From positions 25,402,503 to 25,466,502 of the forward strand of contig CM055095.1 in NCBI GenBank assembly GCA_029204225.1: a DNA stretch of 64,000 bases, in the 5' to 3' direction. Every line of letters begins with the position of its first letter. Position 1 is the stretch's first letter. Origin of the DNA: Diphasiastrum complanatum. Lineage: Eukaryota > Streptophyta > Lycopodiopsida > Lycopodiales > Lycopodiaceae. Shown piece after piece: positions 24,400 through 36,206 of the stretch. The notes below the pieces were generated by a model, which was not told the DNA's origin, made no database searches, and worked only from the letters and a program-made list of their open reading frames with translations. The position numbers were made by a program, and so were the translations under genes.

Positions 24400-25339
24400 C
24401 TATCCTGGATCAATAATTAGTACATGGATAAGAACAATAGAATTTCCAGTTTCTTGCTTTGTTGAGTGACTATGATCACTCATGATAAGAATATGATTTG
24501 AGCTCCGAGTTCTCAAATGTAGTGAGAGCTCAATAAGGATTGTCTTCAAGATCCAAGCCTTGTCTTTGGTAGATTGTTGAATGAACACCTTGGGCTGCAA
24601 AATGTGAGTCTCCTCTTCAAAATAAACATGAAAAACAACAGCTTTGCATAAGATCCAACTTTTGTATGTAGGACATTCAACCAAAGCTTGAAGTGTCACC
24701 ATCTTGACTTCATCCATGACAATAATGAACTCCAACTTGGCATCCTTCCAATCAAGGTCTTCATTCCTTGAAAATTCAAGAGTGAATGGATCACAAGATG
24801 AGGCCTTTGAATACATCTTTGAAACTCTAATCAAAGTAGTAATGATCACTATTTCATCATCATAAGATATAGGATGAAATACAATGTTCACACTAGCATC
24901 ATCAAAGGACTTTGTCAAATACATGACATGTTTTTTATCAAACACAAAATAAGATGAGTAAAGGGAGATATGGATAAACTTCCTTGCTGCTCCTTTCTCT
25001 TTACCCAAACCTTCATATTGATGTAAATTCAAGTCTCTTTTGCCTTGAGACAAGTGCTCCTTCTCGGGTTCCTCCTTGATGTCTGTCTTTTTTCTTCATC
25101 ATGCTCACTTCCTCTTGGTGTTGATGATGAAAACATGGATCCAAACCATGGTCTTTTTCAAGACTCTCAAGGACTTTATTTTCAAGTCTCCACACCTGAA
25201 TGTTCTCCTTTTCAATATTATCTTTCAAGTCAACAAAACAATCACCAAGATTATTTGTACCAAATTTGCTAGTCCACAATTGACTAGTCCACAATTGCTT
25301 ACCACAATTGACTAGTCCACAATTGCTTACCACTAGCAA
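24400..25339 (-). other. Unrecognised reading frames inside Copia A
   Basis: Two overlapping minus-strand frames (25339-25013 and 25053-24400, 217 codons) lie where RT and RNase H should be. The first has short repeats of a QLWTS type and a Lys/Glu-rich helical stretch. The second reads Y-L-T-K-S-F-D-D, several hydrophobic strands and a Ser/His-rich end. None of the Copia RT landmarks (YVDD, YGLKQ) is present. It may be host sequence picked up by the element or a non-Copia extra frame. I do not recognise it. Confidence 0.4.
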
Positions 25340-27246
25340 TTTGCATTACATAAAAATGAAGTACAAAATGTACCCCCCTTTCCAATTTCCTTTCCTTGTC
25401 CACAAAAATGAACATTGATAGCTCCATCTTTGCTCTTGTGGCTCTCCTTAGAATAGTTGAAGCTCTCGGATTTGCTCCTCCTCTTGATCAAGCTCCTCCT
25501 TGATCTCAACCATATCTTTGCCAATATGATTCTTAGAGGATATATCATTCAAGATTACAAACATTGTGGCTCTACCATTGCTCTTTGTGCTAGCAAAGTG
25601 TACTTCCAAATGAATCAACTTAAGAGAGTGAGTAGTCTTAGTGATAGTGTTAGAGAAAGGCAACTTATGTGCTTTAGTCAAAGCACATCCTTCACAGACC
25701 TTTTTCTCCTTTTCCATGGATATTGGAAGGCCTAGAGCAAGCTCCTCCTTGCACATGACTTCCATAGACTTGGTGTTGATGTGACCAAGCCTCTTGTGCC
25801 ACAAATCATTTGTGTCATTTTATCCTCCTTGGCTACTATCACAAATTGGTTAGGATCTACAAAAGCATCAAGCTTAAACAACCTCCCAAACCTTCATCCT
25901 CTTGCTATGATTCTCCCATTCTTCTTGATGTTGCATATATTAGTAGAGAACTCCATAATGAAACCATGATCTAAAAGTTGACCAACATTAAGCAAATTCT
26001 TACTGATGCTAGGAATGAAGATAACACCATCTATCTTAGTCTTCTTGGAAGATCCTAAGCATAAGAAAATGGATCCCACACCTTCAACTTTACATTCATG
26101 ATCATTTGCTATAAAAATGGACTTTTTAGGTCCTACATAAGGTGTGAGTTGAAAAAAATACTCCCTTCTACCGGACATGTGGGAGCTAGCCCCACTACCT
26201 ATCCATCAACGATCTTCACCTTTGACATTTGATGATGAAAAAGTTGACATCATAAGTGAGTCCTCATGATAACTCTCTCTTGCACCTTCTCTTGTATTTA
26301 GTTATTTCTTGTGGATGGATTGGCTCATCTTCCTCTCCATGCAAAATATCCATCAAATCTTGCATGATAAGGATGGATTCCATTCTTAGATTCCAAATTG
26401 AATAATTTAAAGAGCTCAATCTATCACTAGAATACAAAAGATAGGCACTTATGGATGCCATCTTCAATGATAGGAGATAGATTCAAAGAAACAAGATAGA
26501 TTCTACAAGATATGATCACTACTAGCTATCTTACTCTCTTTGGGACCTAAGATGAAACACGCTCTGATTTCTCAACAAGATCTAAGGTGACCTTGAGCTT
26601 GATCTGTCTTCTAGATCCAAATTTACTATAGATTTGATCAAAATTAGTCTCCTCCTTGATCTCGACTTCACAAGGATGGTGAATCCACCTATACTGAACC
26701 AAAAGCACTCTATAACACACAAATGTCTTACAAATAAATCCTCTTAAATTCAGGTTGAATCACATCGACATATTTTCTATCCAAAATCAAGTAGAATAGA
26801 AACACAATTTTCACTAGTTTTGCATTTCTAGATGAAAAAATCATCAAAACACTTGATCTGAACCTAAAAGGTGTATTTTAGGACCTTAAGAAGCCTAAGA
26901 ATGACCTAATTAAGCTCTCAAATGACTGATTTCAACTTCTAAAGAGTGGTGGCATTCAAATCCTTATGAAAATCTCTACTAGAAGATATGTACTCCAAGA
27001 TTCAACTCATAAGAACTTTCTAATTTGGTTTGGTTGAATGGAAATGGGTCAATCTCAGTTCCTACAGCTATTACTCATCAAAACAAGTTCCCTTTGATCT
27101 ATTATCACTCAAATGAAACCAAATTTGAAGGTACAATCACTAAATTAGCAACTAGTAGCAAGGGCAAAGCCAATACTACTCAAATCTAGGATCTAAGCTT
27201 GAGAAAATCAAATCTAAAGCTCACTTTTGATTAGGCTCTGATACCA

Positions 27247-27810
27247 TGACAAAATTTTACAGTAAATTCAATCCCAATCAATCCTAAAAGTAATGGAAAA
27301 TGCACAAATCAAAGATCTAGATCCAAATATGAGCTAGAATCAAGACTACTTACCAAAACTAGCTAATTTGGCATTTAACTCCACAATAGGCACATAGATT
27401 TGATCAAATACACTAAAGTAAAGTGCAACAAGCTTCTCAGACCTGTAAAAAGGCCCAGTACCTTCCAAACCAAGAAATTAATGCATAAGAACACTCACAT
27501 CCAATAGCTAGAACTCGTCGCCAAAAGACAATAATGATAGAAGTGAAAAAACTCGATTTTTCTTCATACTTTGATGAAGATCCCATCATACATTTATACA
27601 TTTCAAGCTCATATATGAGCATATTAGGAAAACTCTGAACTTTTCATACCCTAACCCTAATATCTAACCTAATAGGTCATTGGATCCACCCTAACTTGGG
27701 GTCAAGATCTCAAGATCCAAAAACAATGTAAAACATGCTATTTCTAGCTCCTAGAATTTCACTCCAAAGGTGCCACTCCTATGCTAGGTTAGGAATGAGA
27801 CTTACAAAGA
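27247..27810 (-). repeat. 5' LTR of Copia A
   Basis: It lies directly outside the minus-strand primer site. Its match to the 3' LTR stops at 27810, where the Copia II LTR sequence begins. Confidence 0.75.
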
Positions 27811-27815
27811 AAGGC

Positions 27816-28238
27816 TGACGTCGCGGCCTTATCACGCTCATTCCATGCAACGCTAACAAATTTGACAACGATAGCAGCCACCCACAATCTCCTACAAACA
27901 GCACATCCACTTTGTACTTTCTTCATCTGCACACCTGTAAAATTTAGTCGAGCTCAGTCTAGCTCTTTGCGAATCATTCATGACTAATAATTTGTCTAGT
28001 TGTCCACAACAAATTATTCTTCTGATGTTTTGTTGCTTAATGTTTGGATACGTAATCAAATCGACCGTGATTTCTACCACTAACATTCTGTTCGTTTCTG
28101 ATAGGCATAGTCATGTTTAGGAAAAGAGTAATATAGCTCATTCCGCTGCGCACGAACGCTTTCCGTTTGAGTTTCGAGTTCGTTTCTTTTCGAGCTTTTT
28201 TTTTTTGTTTCTCACACCCTCTTTCGACTTTCCCAACA
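27816..28238 (+). repeat. 5' LTR of Copia II
   Basis: It runs TGACGTCGCGG...TTCCCAACA and is followed directly by TGGTATCAGAGC. From 27949 on it matches 48482-48740 closely. The exact left end is less certain than the right. Confidence 0.65.
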
Positions 28239-28250
28239 TGGTATCAGAGC
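28239..28250 (+). other. Primer-binding site of Copia II
   Basis: TGGTATCAGAGC directly after the LTR. Confidence 0.8.
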
Positions 28251-28787
28251 TATTTTTGTAGCCTAATAAGCTTCCACAGTACAAGACTCTACCAACCGAT
28301 AGAGTAATTGTCTTTTTGTTCTGTAATTCAGTACCAAATTTCCATACTTAAGTTACTGATAGTTTTTTCTATCACTTAGACTAATCTTCCACATGGATTC
28401 CCAAGGGAAAGCCAATCTTATCATGGACAAGCCTGATGGAGCCAATTACCATCTGTGGAAATTTAAGATGAAAATTGTACTAATGGCTAAAGAATTGTAT
28501 GACGTTGTTAAGGGTGCAGAAGGAAAACCCAAAGTAGACGATGCAGCAATCGCTAGATGGAAGCTGAAGGATGGAAAAGCTTTCGCATTGATCATCCTCA
28601 ACATTATGGATACCTAGATTGGCCATGTATCCGAGGCCCAGACATCGAAAGAAGTCTGAGACATCTTGAGCACACTATACGAAGTGTGAGATATAGCTTT
28701 CAAGCTACATCTCAGAAAGAAATTTTACTCCTTCAAGATGGCGAATGGTGATTTCCTGCAAAATCACGTCAATCAATTCAAGAACCA

Positions 28788-29627
28788 TGTCAGAAATGGT
28801 GAATTCCCACAACTTTGTCGCAGCACGAACAAGACACGAAGGTCGAACAATTTGCGACAGTCAATGTGACCTTGACTCGAAGCACGAACGAGAAGAATTC
28901 GCGACAATCAACGTGTCTTTGACTCGAAGCACAAACGATTTACGAATTAATCGTGAATCGCAAACACACCTCCAGGATCGCAAAGCCGAAAAAGGGACGC
29001 GAAACGAAAACTATGAAAAGAATGAAAGCAAATGGGAGATTACAAAACAGACAAAGGAAAATCTTTGGCGCTGTCAACTGGTAGCTCAACAGGCTTCACG
29101 CCCAGCTGAAACGAGTAGCAACAACACAGACTAACTAACTAGTTGATTAGCATTAACTAGTGATGTGATTCTAGGTTTTTAGCTATCTTGTAAACTCCAC
29201 ATAGTGGAGGTATAAACGATCCTCTCTGGATTATAATAAAACATAGTGAATACAGAAATCTGTAAGAGACAGAGAGAGACGTAGCGAATAGAGTAAGAAA
29301 GAAAAGACACCATAGTTGTGTATGAAAGTTTGCCAACGAGCAGAACACACCGAAAGAGTAGAATGTCATTCCACCAACGAGCGTGACACTGACGAATTCA
29401 CTTGAAACTAAAACTGATAATTTAGTCACTCTATTTTCATGCATCTTGTCTTGTGCTGTATATCATGATTGCTAGAATAGAATATGTTCTGTGATGTGTA
29501 GTCGAGTGTCTGGGATCCTGTAAGGGCTTCTGCACAAAAGAAAATTAAAAGACAAAAAATTGTTCGCGATAAAGAAGACAAAGTGAGGACGAACACGAAT
29601 CAGTCCCACGCATGTGCTCCCGCGACA
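28788..29627 (+). repeat. 5' LTR of inner Copia
   Basis: 840 bases, TGTCAG...CGACA, directly before a primer site. It holds repeated TTGACTCGAAGCACGAACGA words. Confidence 0.92.
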
Positions 29628-29639
29628 TGGTATCAGAGC
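29628..29639 (+). other. Primer-binding site of inner Copia
   Basis: TGGTATCAGAGC directly after the LTR. Confidence 0.9.
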
Positions 29640-29692
29640 AACCAGGTTGTCACTACTGATATCCCAGCAGTGATTCTTCCAGACAACATAAT

Positions 29693-30500
29693 ATGGCTAC
29701 AATAATCTAGACCAGAGTAGCAATCAGTCTCGATGGCGCAAATTACAAAAAATTCAAAATCAAAACACTCCTGAAGGGCGAAGGCATCTGGTCGGTGACC
29801 GAGCTCTCAGAGGTGCAGCCTCCAGAGGGAGACCCGAGGAGAGCTTAATGGATCAGAAAGGATGAGCGCGCAATGGCGATCATCGTTTTGTCCATAAATG
29901 AAGATCTACTCATGCAAATTGAAGACTGCGAAAGCATCCATGCAGCATGGGAAAGATTAAAGCAGAAGTATGAAGTGAGGACTGCAGCTTCAGTCATGCA
30001 CCTTCATAATCAGCTGCAATCAATACGGTGCGATGACAACCAGTTGGATTAGCACGTTGAGAAGATCAGAACAATTTTCGATCAACTCGCTGCATCAGGA
30101 CAGGAGCACCAGGTCCCAGCACCACAGCAGCTGATGTACTTCATGAAATCTCTACCGACGTCCTATCAGCCGTTGAGAATGCTCATACCGAGTCTACCAG
30201 ATATGACATTCGACAAAGCAATCACTCTTGTCGTTGATGGGAGACTGATGAGAGACGAAGGAGAGGGAAGTAGTGATCAAGAGAAGGCTCTCTTCACGAA
30301 AGGCAAGAAGAAGAACAAAAACAAGCCAATATTCGAGAAGACGAAGTCCTTGAATCAACAATCTTCTTCCTGCGATCACTGTCACAAACTAGGCCATACA
30401 GCCAACAAATGTTGGTTCAATCCAACAATACCTTGCATGCACTGCAAGAAGAAAGGGCATTCTGCATACGACTGCAGATTCAATCCAAAAATTTTGGAAA
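29693..30500 (+). pseudogene. Inner Copia gag with two zinc knuckles
   Basis: The reading shows the UBN2-type gag core and two CCHC knuckles, CDHCHKLGHTANKC (about 30370-30411) and CMHCKKKGHSAYDC (about 30433-30474), the second after a N-P-x-I-P spacer. The same double-knuckle layout is found in Copia III. Confidence 0.85.
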
Positions 30501-30506
30501 CAGGCA

Positions 30507-31376
30507 ATGTCAGAAGAGATCGAGTCGATGAGGCGAAATGAGTCATGGACATTAGAGCCACTGCCAGAAAATAGAAAAGTAGTCGACTGCAAATGGGTGT
30601 ACAAGAAGAAACTAAAATCAGATGACACCATTGGCCACTACAAAGTAAGGCTTGTCGCGAAGGGCTACACGCAGAGATATGGTGTCGACTATTTCGACAC
30701 ATATTCGTCCATGGTCAAGATGACAAGCATAAGGCTGCTCCTTGCATACGCCACACAGTACAATCTAGAAATTCCCCAGATTAATGTGAAAACAACCTTT
30801 CTCCACGAAGATCTAGAGGAAAAAATTTTCATGAAGCATCCTGAAGGCTATGAAGACCCCGACAACAGACAATATGTTCGTCGATTGCAAAGATGCATCT
30901 ACGGTATAAAACAGGCATCACGAGCCTGGTACAAAAAGCTTGATGGTCTTCTGAAGTCTCTAGACTTTAATCCTACTCAACCAGACTATAATGTCTACAT
31001 TAAAAGAGTAGGAAAGGATTTTGTGATACTGACCATTTTCGTGGATGATTCGTTGATGATAGAAAATTCCTTGATGTTGATCAAAGACATGAAGAGTCAG
31101 ATTTCTGAAAACTACGAAATCATAGATCTTGGAGAAGCAACAAAATGCCTAGGGTTGGAGATCAGAAGAGATCGAACAAATGGCGAAATGCACTTGATTC
31201 AGTCAGAGTACGCCAGAAAAGTGCTAAAGCAGTACCCCATGATGGATTGTGAAGAGAAAGCCACACCAATAATAGCTGGAACCAAGCTCACGAAACAGGA
31301 TTGCCCAAAAACAGAAGAGGAAGAACAGAAGATGGCAGGTATACCCTACCAGAACTTAATCGGCAGATGTATTTAA
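30507..31376 (+). pseudogene. Inner Copia reverse transcriptase
   Basis: 289 codons. Landmarks: W-T-L-E-P-L-P, C-K-W-V-Y-K-K, Y-K-V-R-L-V-A-K-G-Y-T-Q, a K-T-T-F-L-H stretch, Y-G-I-K-Q-A-S-R-A-W-Y and F-V-D-D. It follows gag directly without a protease or integrase between. Confidence 0.9.
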
Positions 31377-32010
31377 CAATTTGTACCAGACCCGATCTGG
31401 CCTTCTCTATTCATGCATTGAGCCAATTTTGTTGCCATCCTGGTCTAGCACATTGGAAAATGGCCAAACGAATCCTACAGTATCTGAAGAGTACCCAGAA
31501 TGTTGGATTAACCTACAGAGCTAGAAACGAAGAGAAAGGATTCAAGCTACATCACTACAGTGATGCGAGCTGGGCAAGTTGCAAAGATTATAGGAAGTCC
31601 ATTACTGGAGGATGTACGATAGCGTGCGGAGCTGCAATCAGCTGGATATGCAAAAAGAAAATCTTGGTAGCTCAATCCTCTTGCGAAGCTGAGTATGTCA
31701 TAGTCTCAAAAGTGGCAAATGAGGTAGTGTGGCTGAAATGATGTTGGAGGCAATCGAGATACCACAAGAGGGGCCAAGCACGATGATGATGGACTCTCAG
31801 AGTGCCATCTATCTGTCCCAGGATCCTGTCTTCCATTCAAAGACAAAGCACATTCCTCTGAAGTACCATCATATTCGAGATTTGATCTCGAAAGGAGAGC
31901 TCCAGATCCAGTTCATTCAATCAGAAAATATGATTGCAGATCTCCTCACGAAACCGCTCAACAAGCCACTCTTCACCAAGCAAAGAGAGGCAATTGGATT
32001 AAATGAACAA
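31300..32010 (+). pseudogene. Inner Copia RNase H
   Basis: Reads R-P-D-L-A-F-S-I-H-A-L-S-Q, S-D-A-S-W-A-S-C, S-S-C-E-A-E-Y, M-D-S-Q-S-A-I-Y-L and K-H-I-P-L-K-Y-H-H-I-R-D, the Copia RNase H series, ending just before the polypurine tract. Confidence 0.9.
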
Positions 32011-32032
32011 AGCTGCAAGATTCAAGAGGGAG

Positions 32033-32870
32033 TGTCAGAAATGGTGAACTCCTACAACTTTGTCGCAGCACGAACAAGACAAGAAGGTCGAACAATTAGT
32101 GACAGTCAACATGACCTTGACTCGAAGCACGAACGAGAACAATTCATGACAGTCAACGTGTCTTTTACTCAAAGCACGAATGATTCGCAAATCAATCGCG
32201 AATCGCAAACACACCTCCAGGACCGCAATGTCGAAAAAGAGACGCGAAACGAAAACTATGAAAAGAACGAAAGCAAACGAGAGATTACGAAACAGACAAA
32301 GGAAAATCTTTCGTGTTGCTAGCTGGCAGCTCAACGGGATTCACGCCCAGCTGAAAAGTAGCAACGACATAGACTAACTAGCTAGTTGATTAGCGTTAAC
32401 TAGTGATGTGATTCTAGGTTTTTAGCTATCTTGTAAACTCCACATAGTGGAGGTATAAACAATTCTCTCTGGATTATAATAAAACATAGTGAATACAGAA
32501 ATCTGTAAGAGACAGAGAGAGATGTAGCGAATAGAGTAAGAAAGAAAAGATACCATAGCTGTGTATGAAAGTCTGCCAACGAGCAGAACACAGCGAAAGA
32601 GTAGAATGTCATTCTGCCAACAAGCGTGACACTGACGAATTCACTCTAAACTAAAACTGATAATTTAGTCACTCTATTTTTGTGCATCTTGTCTTGTGCT
32701 ATATATCATGATTGCTAGAATAGAATATGTTCTGTGATGCATAGTCGAGTCTCTGGGATCCTGTAAGGGCTTCCACACAAAAGAAAATTAAAAGACAGAA
32801 AATTGTTCGCAATATAGAAGACGGAGTGAGGACGAACACGAATCAGTCCCACGCACGCGCTCCCGTGACA
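32033..32870 (+). repeat. 3' LTR of inner Copia
   Basis: 838 bases, matching 28788-29627 throughout with scattered differences (well over 90 percent alike by eye). Confidence 0.92.
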
Positions 32871-35654
32871 AACCTGCTAAGGCAATTGGCCGCTATCGGA
32901 TCTGTCATAGACGATCAAGACGCAGTGATGCAACTGCTTACAAGCTTGCCAAGCTCATTCGATAGTTGGGTGATAATCATCACGACACATCCAGAACTGA
33001 CTCTTTTGAGAGTCATTACTATGTTGTTGCAGGAAGACACGCGAAGGAATGAAGCCTCAAATTTCTCAGTTGATTCTCACGCTTTATACACCAACAAGAG
33101 CACGACTAAGCAGAAGAAGAAGAAGAAAGGCCCGAAGCAATCAAAGCCAGACCAAAAACCAGCACAGTACAAAGAACAGTCAAATCCGCAAGCGAAGAAG
33201 AAGCTGTTCTACAAATACTGCAAGCGAAATAACCACGAAATTCAAGACTGCCAGATACTGCAAGAAAAGAACAACAGCAAGGGATAGTCGAATCAAGTGG
33301 CAAATGCTGTTATAGAAGCGCCACAGCCTATTCAAGAAGCGGATCATGATGCCTTCATGACCAACCATCAAGGAGTATCCGGCGACAGTTCTTGGTTCCT
33401 GGATTCTGGAGCCACTCAATACATGACCAGCCTCATTGGCTGTTTCGAGTCCTATACACCTTATAGTACCAAGAAATATGTTCACCTTGTCGACAATAGC
33501 ACACAAGCTATTAAAGGTGAAGGTATTGTGAGATAGAGCTTTGCAAATGATCAATTTAAGCTACTTTCTAAAATCTTGTATGTACCAAATTTATCTACAA
33601 ATCTGCTCTTTGTAAGCATCACAGATTTAGGACATAGAGTAGAATTTGAATGTGATCAGTGCAAAGTAGTTGATAGGACAAGCAAGATCCTAGCACTCGG
33701 AAAAGAGGCATAGATACTTGTATAGATTTATTCATTGCTTTTCTACCTCTAGTCAGACGTTCAATATTTCTATTCGTGCAAATAAAAGTTTACTTTGGCA
33801 TTATAGACTTGGTCATTTGAATCATACTGCTATAAAACAAATGTCTAGACAATATATTGTTCTTAATCTGTGACTATCCTTGTGATAAAGTCGAGTTACT
33901 TGTCTGTCAAGACTGTCTAGTTGGTAAACAGACTAGAAAACTATTTAAATCAAGCCATCAGCATATTGCTAGAGGATTGTTAGACATTGTACATTCAGAC
34001 ATTTGTGGCCCGATGAAAAATCCTTCGCTGAAGGATGCAAAGTACTTTATAACTTTTATTGATGAATTTCTATAAGGACTATGGTGTACTTTATAAAGAA
34101 GAAATCAGACGCCTTCAACTACTTCAGAATCTTCAAGGACCGTGCAGAAAAGGAGACTGGAAGGATGATCAAGACCCTAAGGTCAGACAATGGTGGAGAA
34201 TATATCTCTACTGAGTTTAAGGAGTACTGCCAAAGCCAAGACATTGAGCAGCAATTCATCACTCCTTGCAGTCCTCAATCTAATGGCTTAGCCGAGAGGA
34301 AGAACCGTACCCTGTTGAATCAGCCAAATGTATGCTAGCGCATGCATCGCTGCCCAAGAGATTCTGGGTCGAAGTTGTCTCCACTGTAGCTTACGTCCAG
34401 AACAGATATTCGACCAAGGCCCTCTCAGACAAGACACCCCACGAGGTGTGGACAGGCTCTAAGTCTTCTGTGAAGAACCTAAGAGTGTTTGGATGTGTTG
34501 TCTATGCGTAGATCCCAAAAGACACGAGGAAAAAATTGGACTTCCAAGGTCTCAAGACCATCTTGATTGGATATACTTCATCTGATAATACATACAACTT
34601 GTATGATCCTGATACCATGCAAATCTTGTATAGCCGGATACAGTCTTTATCGAGGATCAGTTCATCGACATCAAAGGCAAGGATATTGCTCCAGGAGAAC
34701 CTTCATCACCTGCCATTGACACGACTGTCCGAGCTTCTCGCTCAGGCATGTCCATTGTCGAGCCACTTTTTGACAGTGAATCAGACAAAGACGTTGTTGC
34801 TACCCAGCAACAAGTCCCAGGATTGGTTCATCAGTCGAATTCTCCCAGAAGATCAAGCCAAGTACGCACACAACCCACAAAGTATATTCCTGAGTCTGCA
34901 TGTCTCTTGATATAGGAACTGACGACAGTTGAAGAGGCACTCAGCCAATCAGACTCTGATCTCTAGAGAGAAGTTATGGACAGAGAGTATTTCTCTCTGA
35001 TCAAGAATTAGAGGTGGTCACTAGTCGAAGCTCTTATTGTCTGCAATATCATTGATTACAAATAGATCTTTAAGATTAAATACAACACCAATGGAGCAAT
35101 TGATCGAAAGAAGGCAAGACTGGTAGCACGAGGATTCACTCAGATCCCCAATGTTGTCTACAGCGAGACTTTCAGTCCAGTAGTCAAATATTTGTCAATC
35201 TGAACACTCATGTCTTATGTTGTAGCTGCCGACCTTGAAGTACACCAACTTGATGTATAAATAGCTTATCTGAATGGAGTTATACAAGAAAACATCTACA
35301 TGATACAACCCGAATACATTGCTGCTTCTCAATCTATTAAGGAAGCATTTTGGTTGAGAAATTTACTGCCAGACATTAATTTGTATCAGTACAGCCCCAC
35401 AGTTTTATTCTGTGATAATCAGAGTGCCTTATCGGCCAACCCTAGATTTCACTCTAGGATTAAGCACATTGAAATCAAATATCACTACATCAGGGGCAAG
35501 GTTCTCAACAAGGAGGTGAGCTTAATGTACTGCAGAACGTAGGACATGGTTGCAGATATATTCATGAAGGCATTAAGTGTTAATCCACACAACAAATTTT
35601 GTGCATTGCTCAGTCTGAAGATCAAGGCATTCACGGATCCAGATTAAGGGGGGG
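32871..35654 (+). pseudogene. Copia II gag end and pol parts
   Basis: Gag continuation (32871-33290), protease (about 33390-33530), pre-integrase (33795-33960), integrase with S-D-N-G-G-E-Y and S-P-Q-S-N-G-L-A-E-R-K-N (33960-34480), then linker, and RT/RNase H pieces with F-C-D-N-Q-S-A-L and K-H-I-E-I-K-Y-H-Y-I-R near 35410-35520. It reads as a much-decayed copy. Confidence 0.85.
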
Positions 35655-36092
35655 TGTTGGATTTATCTCCTCTATTCTCCTAAATTTTATTTTAATCTGC
35701 CTCCATTCATGCTGCATTTTTACTCATGTTGTTGCACAGTCTGCATATTTACATTGAAGAAACATTTTGTTTCTAATGCCAAATCTTTGCTAGTTTTCAA
35801 ATTTGAACCTTTGACAAAAGACGACAGGACATGACATGACACGAAATCAGTCATGCCCCCACGAACAACCAAGAAGATTAGCCATGTACCAAGGGGTACA
35901 ACTATTTGATCTGATAACATGACATCATTAGAAGTATTTTAGATCGTGGCTAATCTGCCACTCTTGTAATTCGCGAATTTGTTGTAGATACTTAATCTTT
36001 CTAATCTGTAACGTGATTTAATTCTATCAATTTATCACCAGAGTTGTTTTGGCTAGAATTTTGCATTTTTTTGAGTGCATTTCTTGCCATCA
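35655..36092 (+). repeat. LTR between Copia II and Copia III
   Basis: It runs TGTTGGATTT...TTGCCATCA. A G-run polypurine tract lies directly before it (3' LTR of the element upstream) and a primer site TGGTATCAGAGCCC starts at 36094 (5' LTR of the element downstream), so one LTR serves both neighbours. Confidence 0.85.
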
Positions 36093-36206
36093 GTGGTATC
36101 AGAGCCCACCTTGTCAAAGTCTGACATAGCCAAAGGAAATCAAATCCAAAGGGCTTAAGCGTTCAAACAATCAACCGTCAACAAGTAAACACAAGTTCAA
36201 GAAGCA

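Larger units (their letters stand above)
23996..27810 (-). mobile_element. Copia A, minus strand, with unrelated interior sequence
   Basis: The element lies between 3' LTR 23996-24374 and 5' LTR 27247-27810, which share sequence. A primer site reads TGGTATCAGAGCC on the minus strand at 27246-27234, and a GTGAGGAG polypurine tract lies next to 24374. Parts in order: gag start (26467-26264, with L-N-Y-S-I-W-N-L-R-M), protease-region piece (26178-25894, ending in L-L-N-V-G-Q-L), pre-integrase piece (25804-25560, W-H-K-R-L-G-H-I-N) and an acidic linker. The region from about 25339 to 24400 reads nothing like Copia RT or RNase H. It is the same family as Copia B. The element is broken and old. Confidence 0.8.
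28788..32870 (+). mobile_element. Inner Copia element nested in Copia II gag
   Basis: LTRs at 28788-29627 and 32033-32870 both run TGTCAGAAATGG...GACA and are highly similar. The primer site TGGTATCAGAGC starts at 29628 and a CAAGAGGGAG polypurine tract precedes 32033. Target duplications AACCA and AACCT flank it (one base apart). Parts: gag (about 29693-30500), RT (30507-31376) and RNase H (31300-32010). No protease or integrase sequence is recognisable. As a Copia derivative it would have needed another element's integrase, unless those parts were lost later. Broken. Confidence 0.88.
27816..36092 (+). mobile_element. Copia II, interrupted by an inner Copia
   Basis: Parts seen in order: LTR; gag start from 28393 (G-A-N-Y-H-L-W-K-F-K-M-K block) to 28787; the inserted inner element (28788-32870); gag continuation from 32871 with a variant zinc knuckle near 33215; protease around 33390-33530 (WFLDSGATQYMT); pre-integrase and integrase (33795-34400, with SDNGGEY and NGLAERKNRTL); a linker; RT and RNase H pieces (34980-35620); a GGGGGGG polypurine tract; and an LTR at 35655. 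The terminal LTRs do not resemble each other, so the element looks like a recombinant of two families. Broken in many places. Confidence 0.75.
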
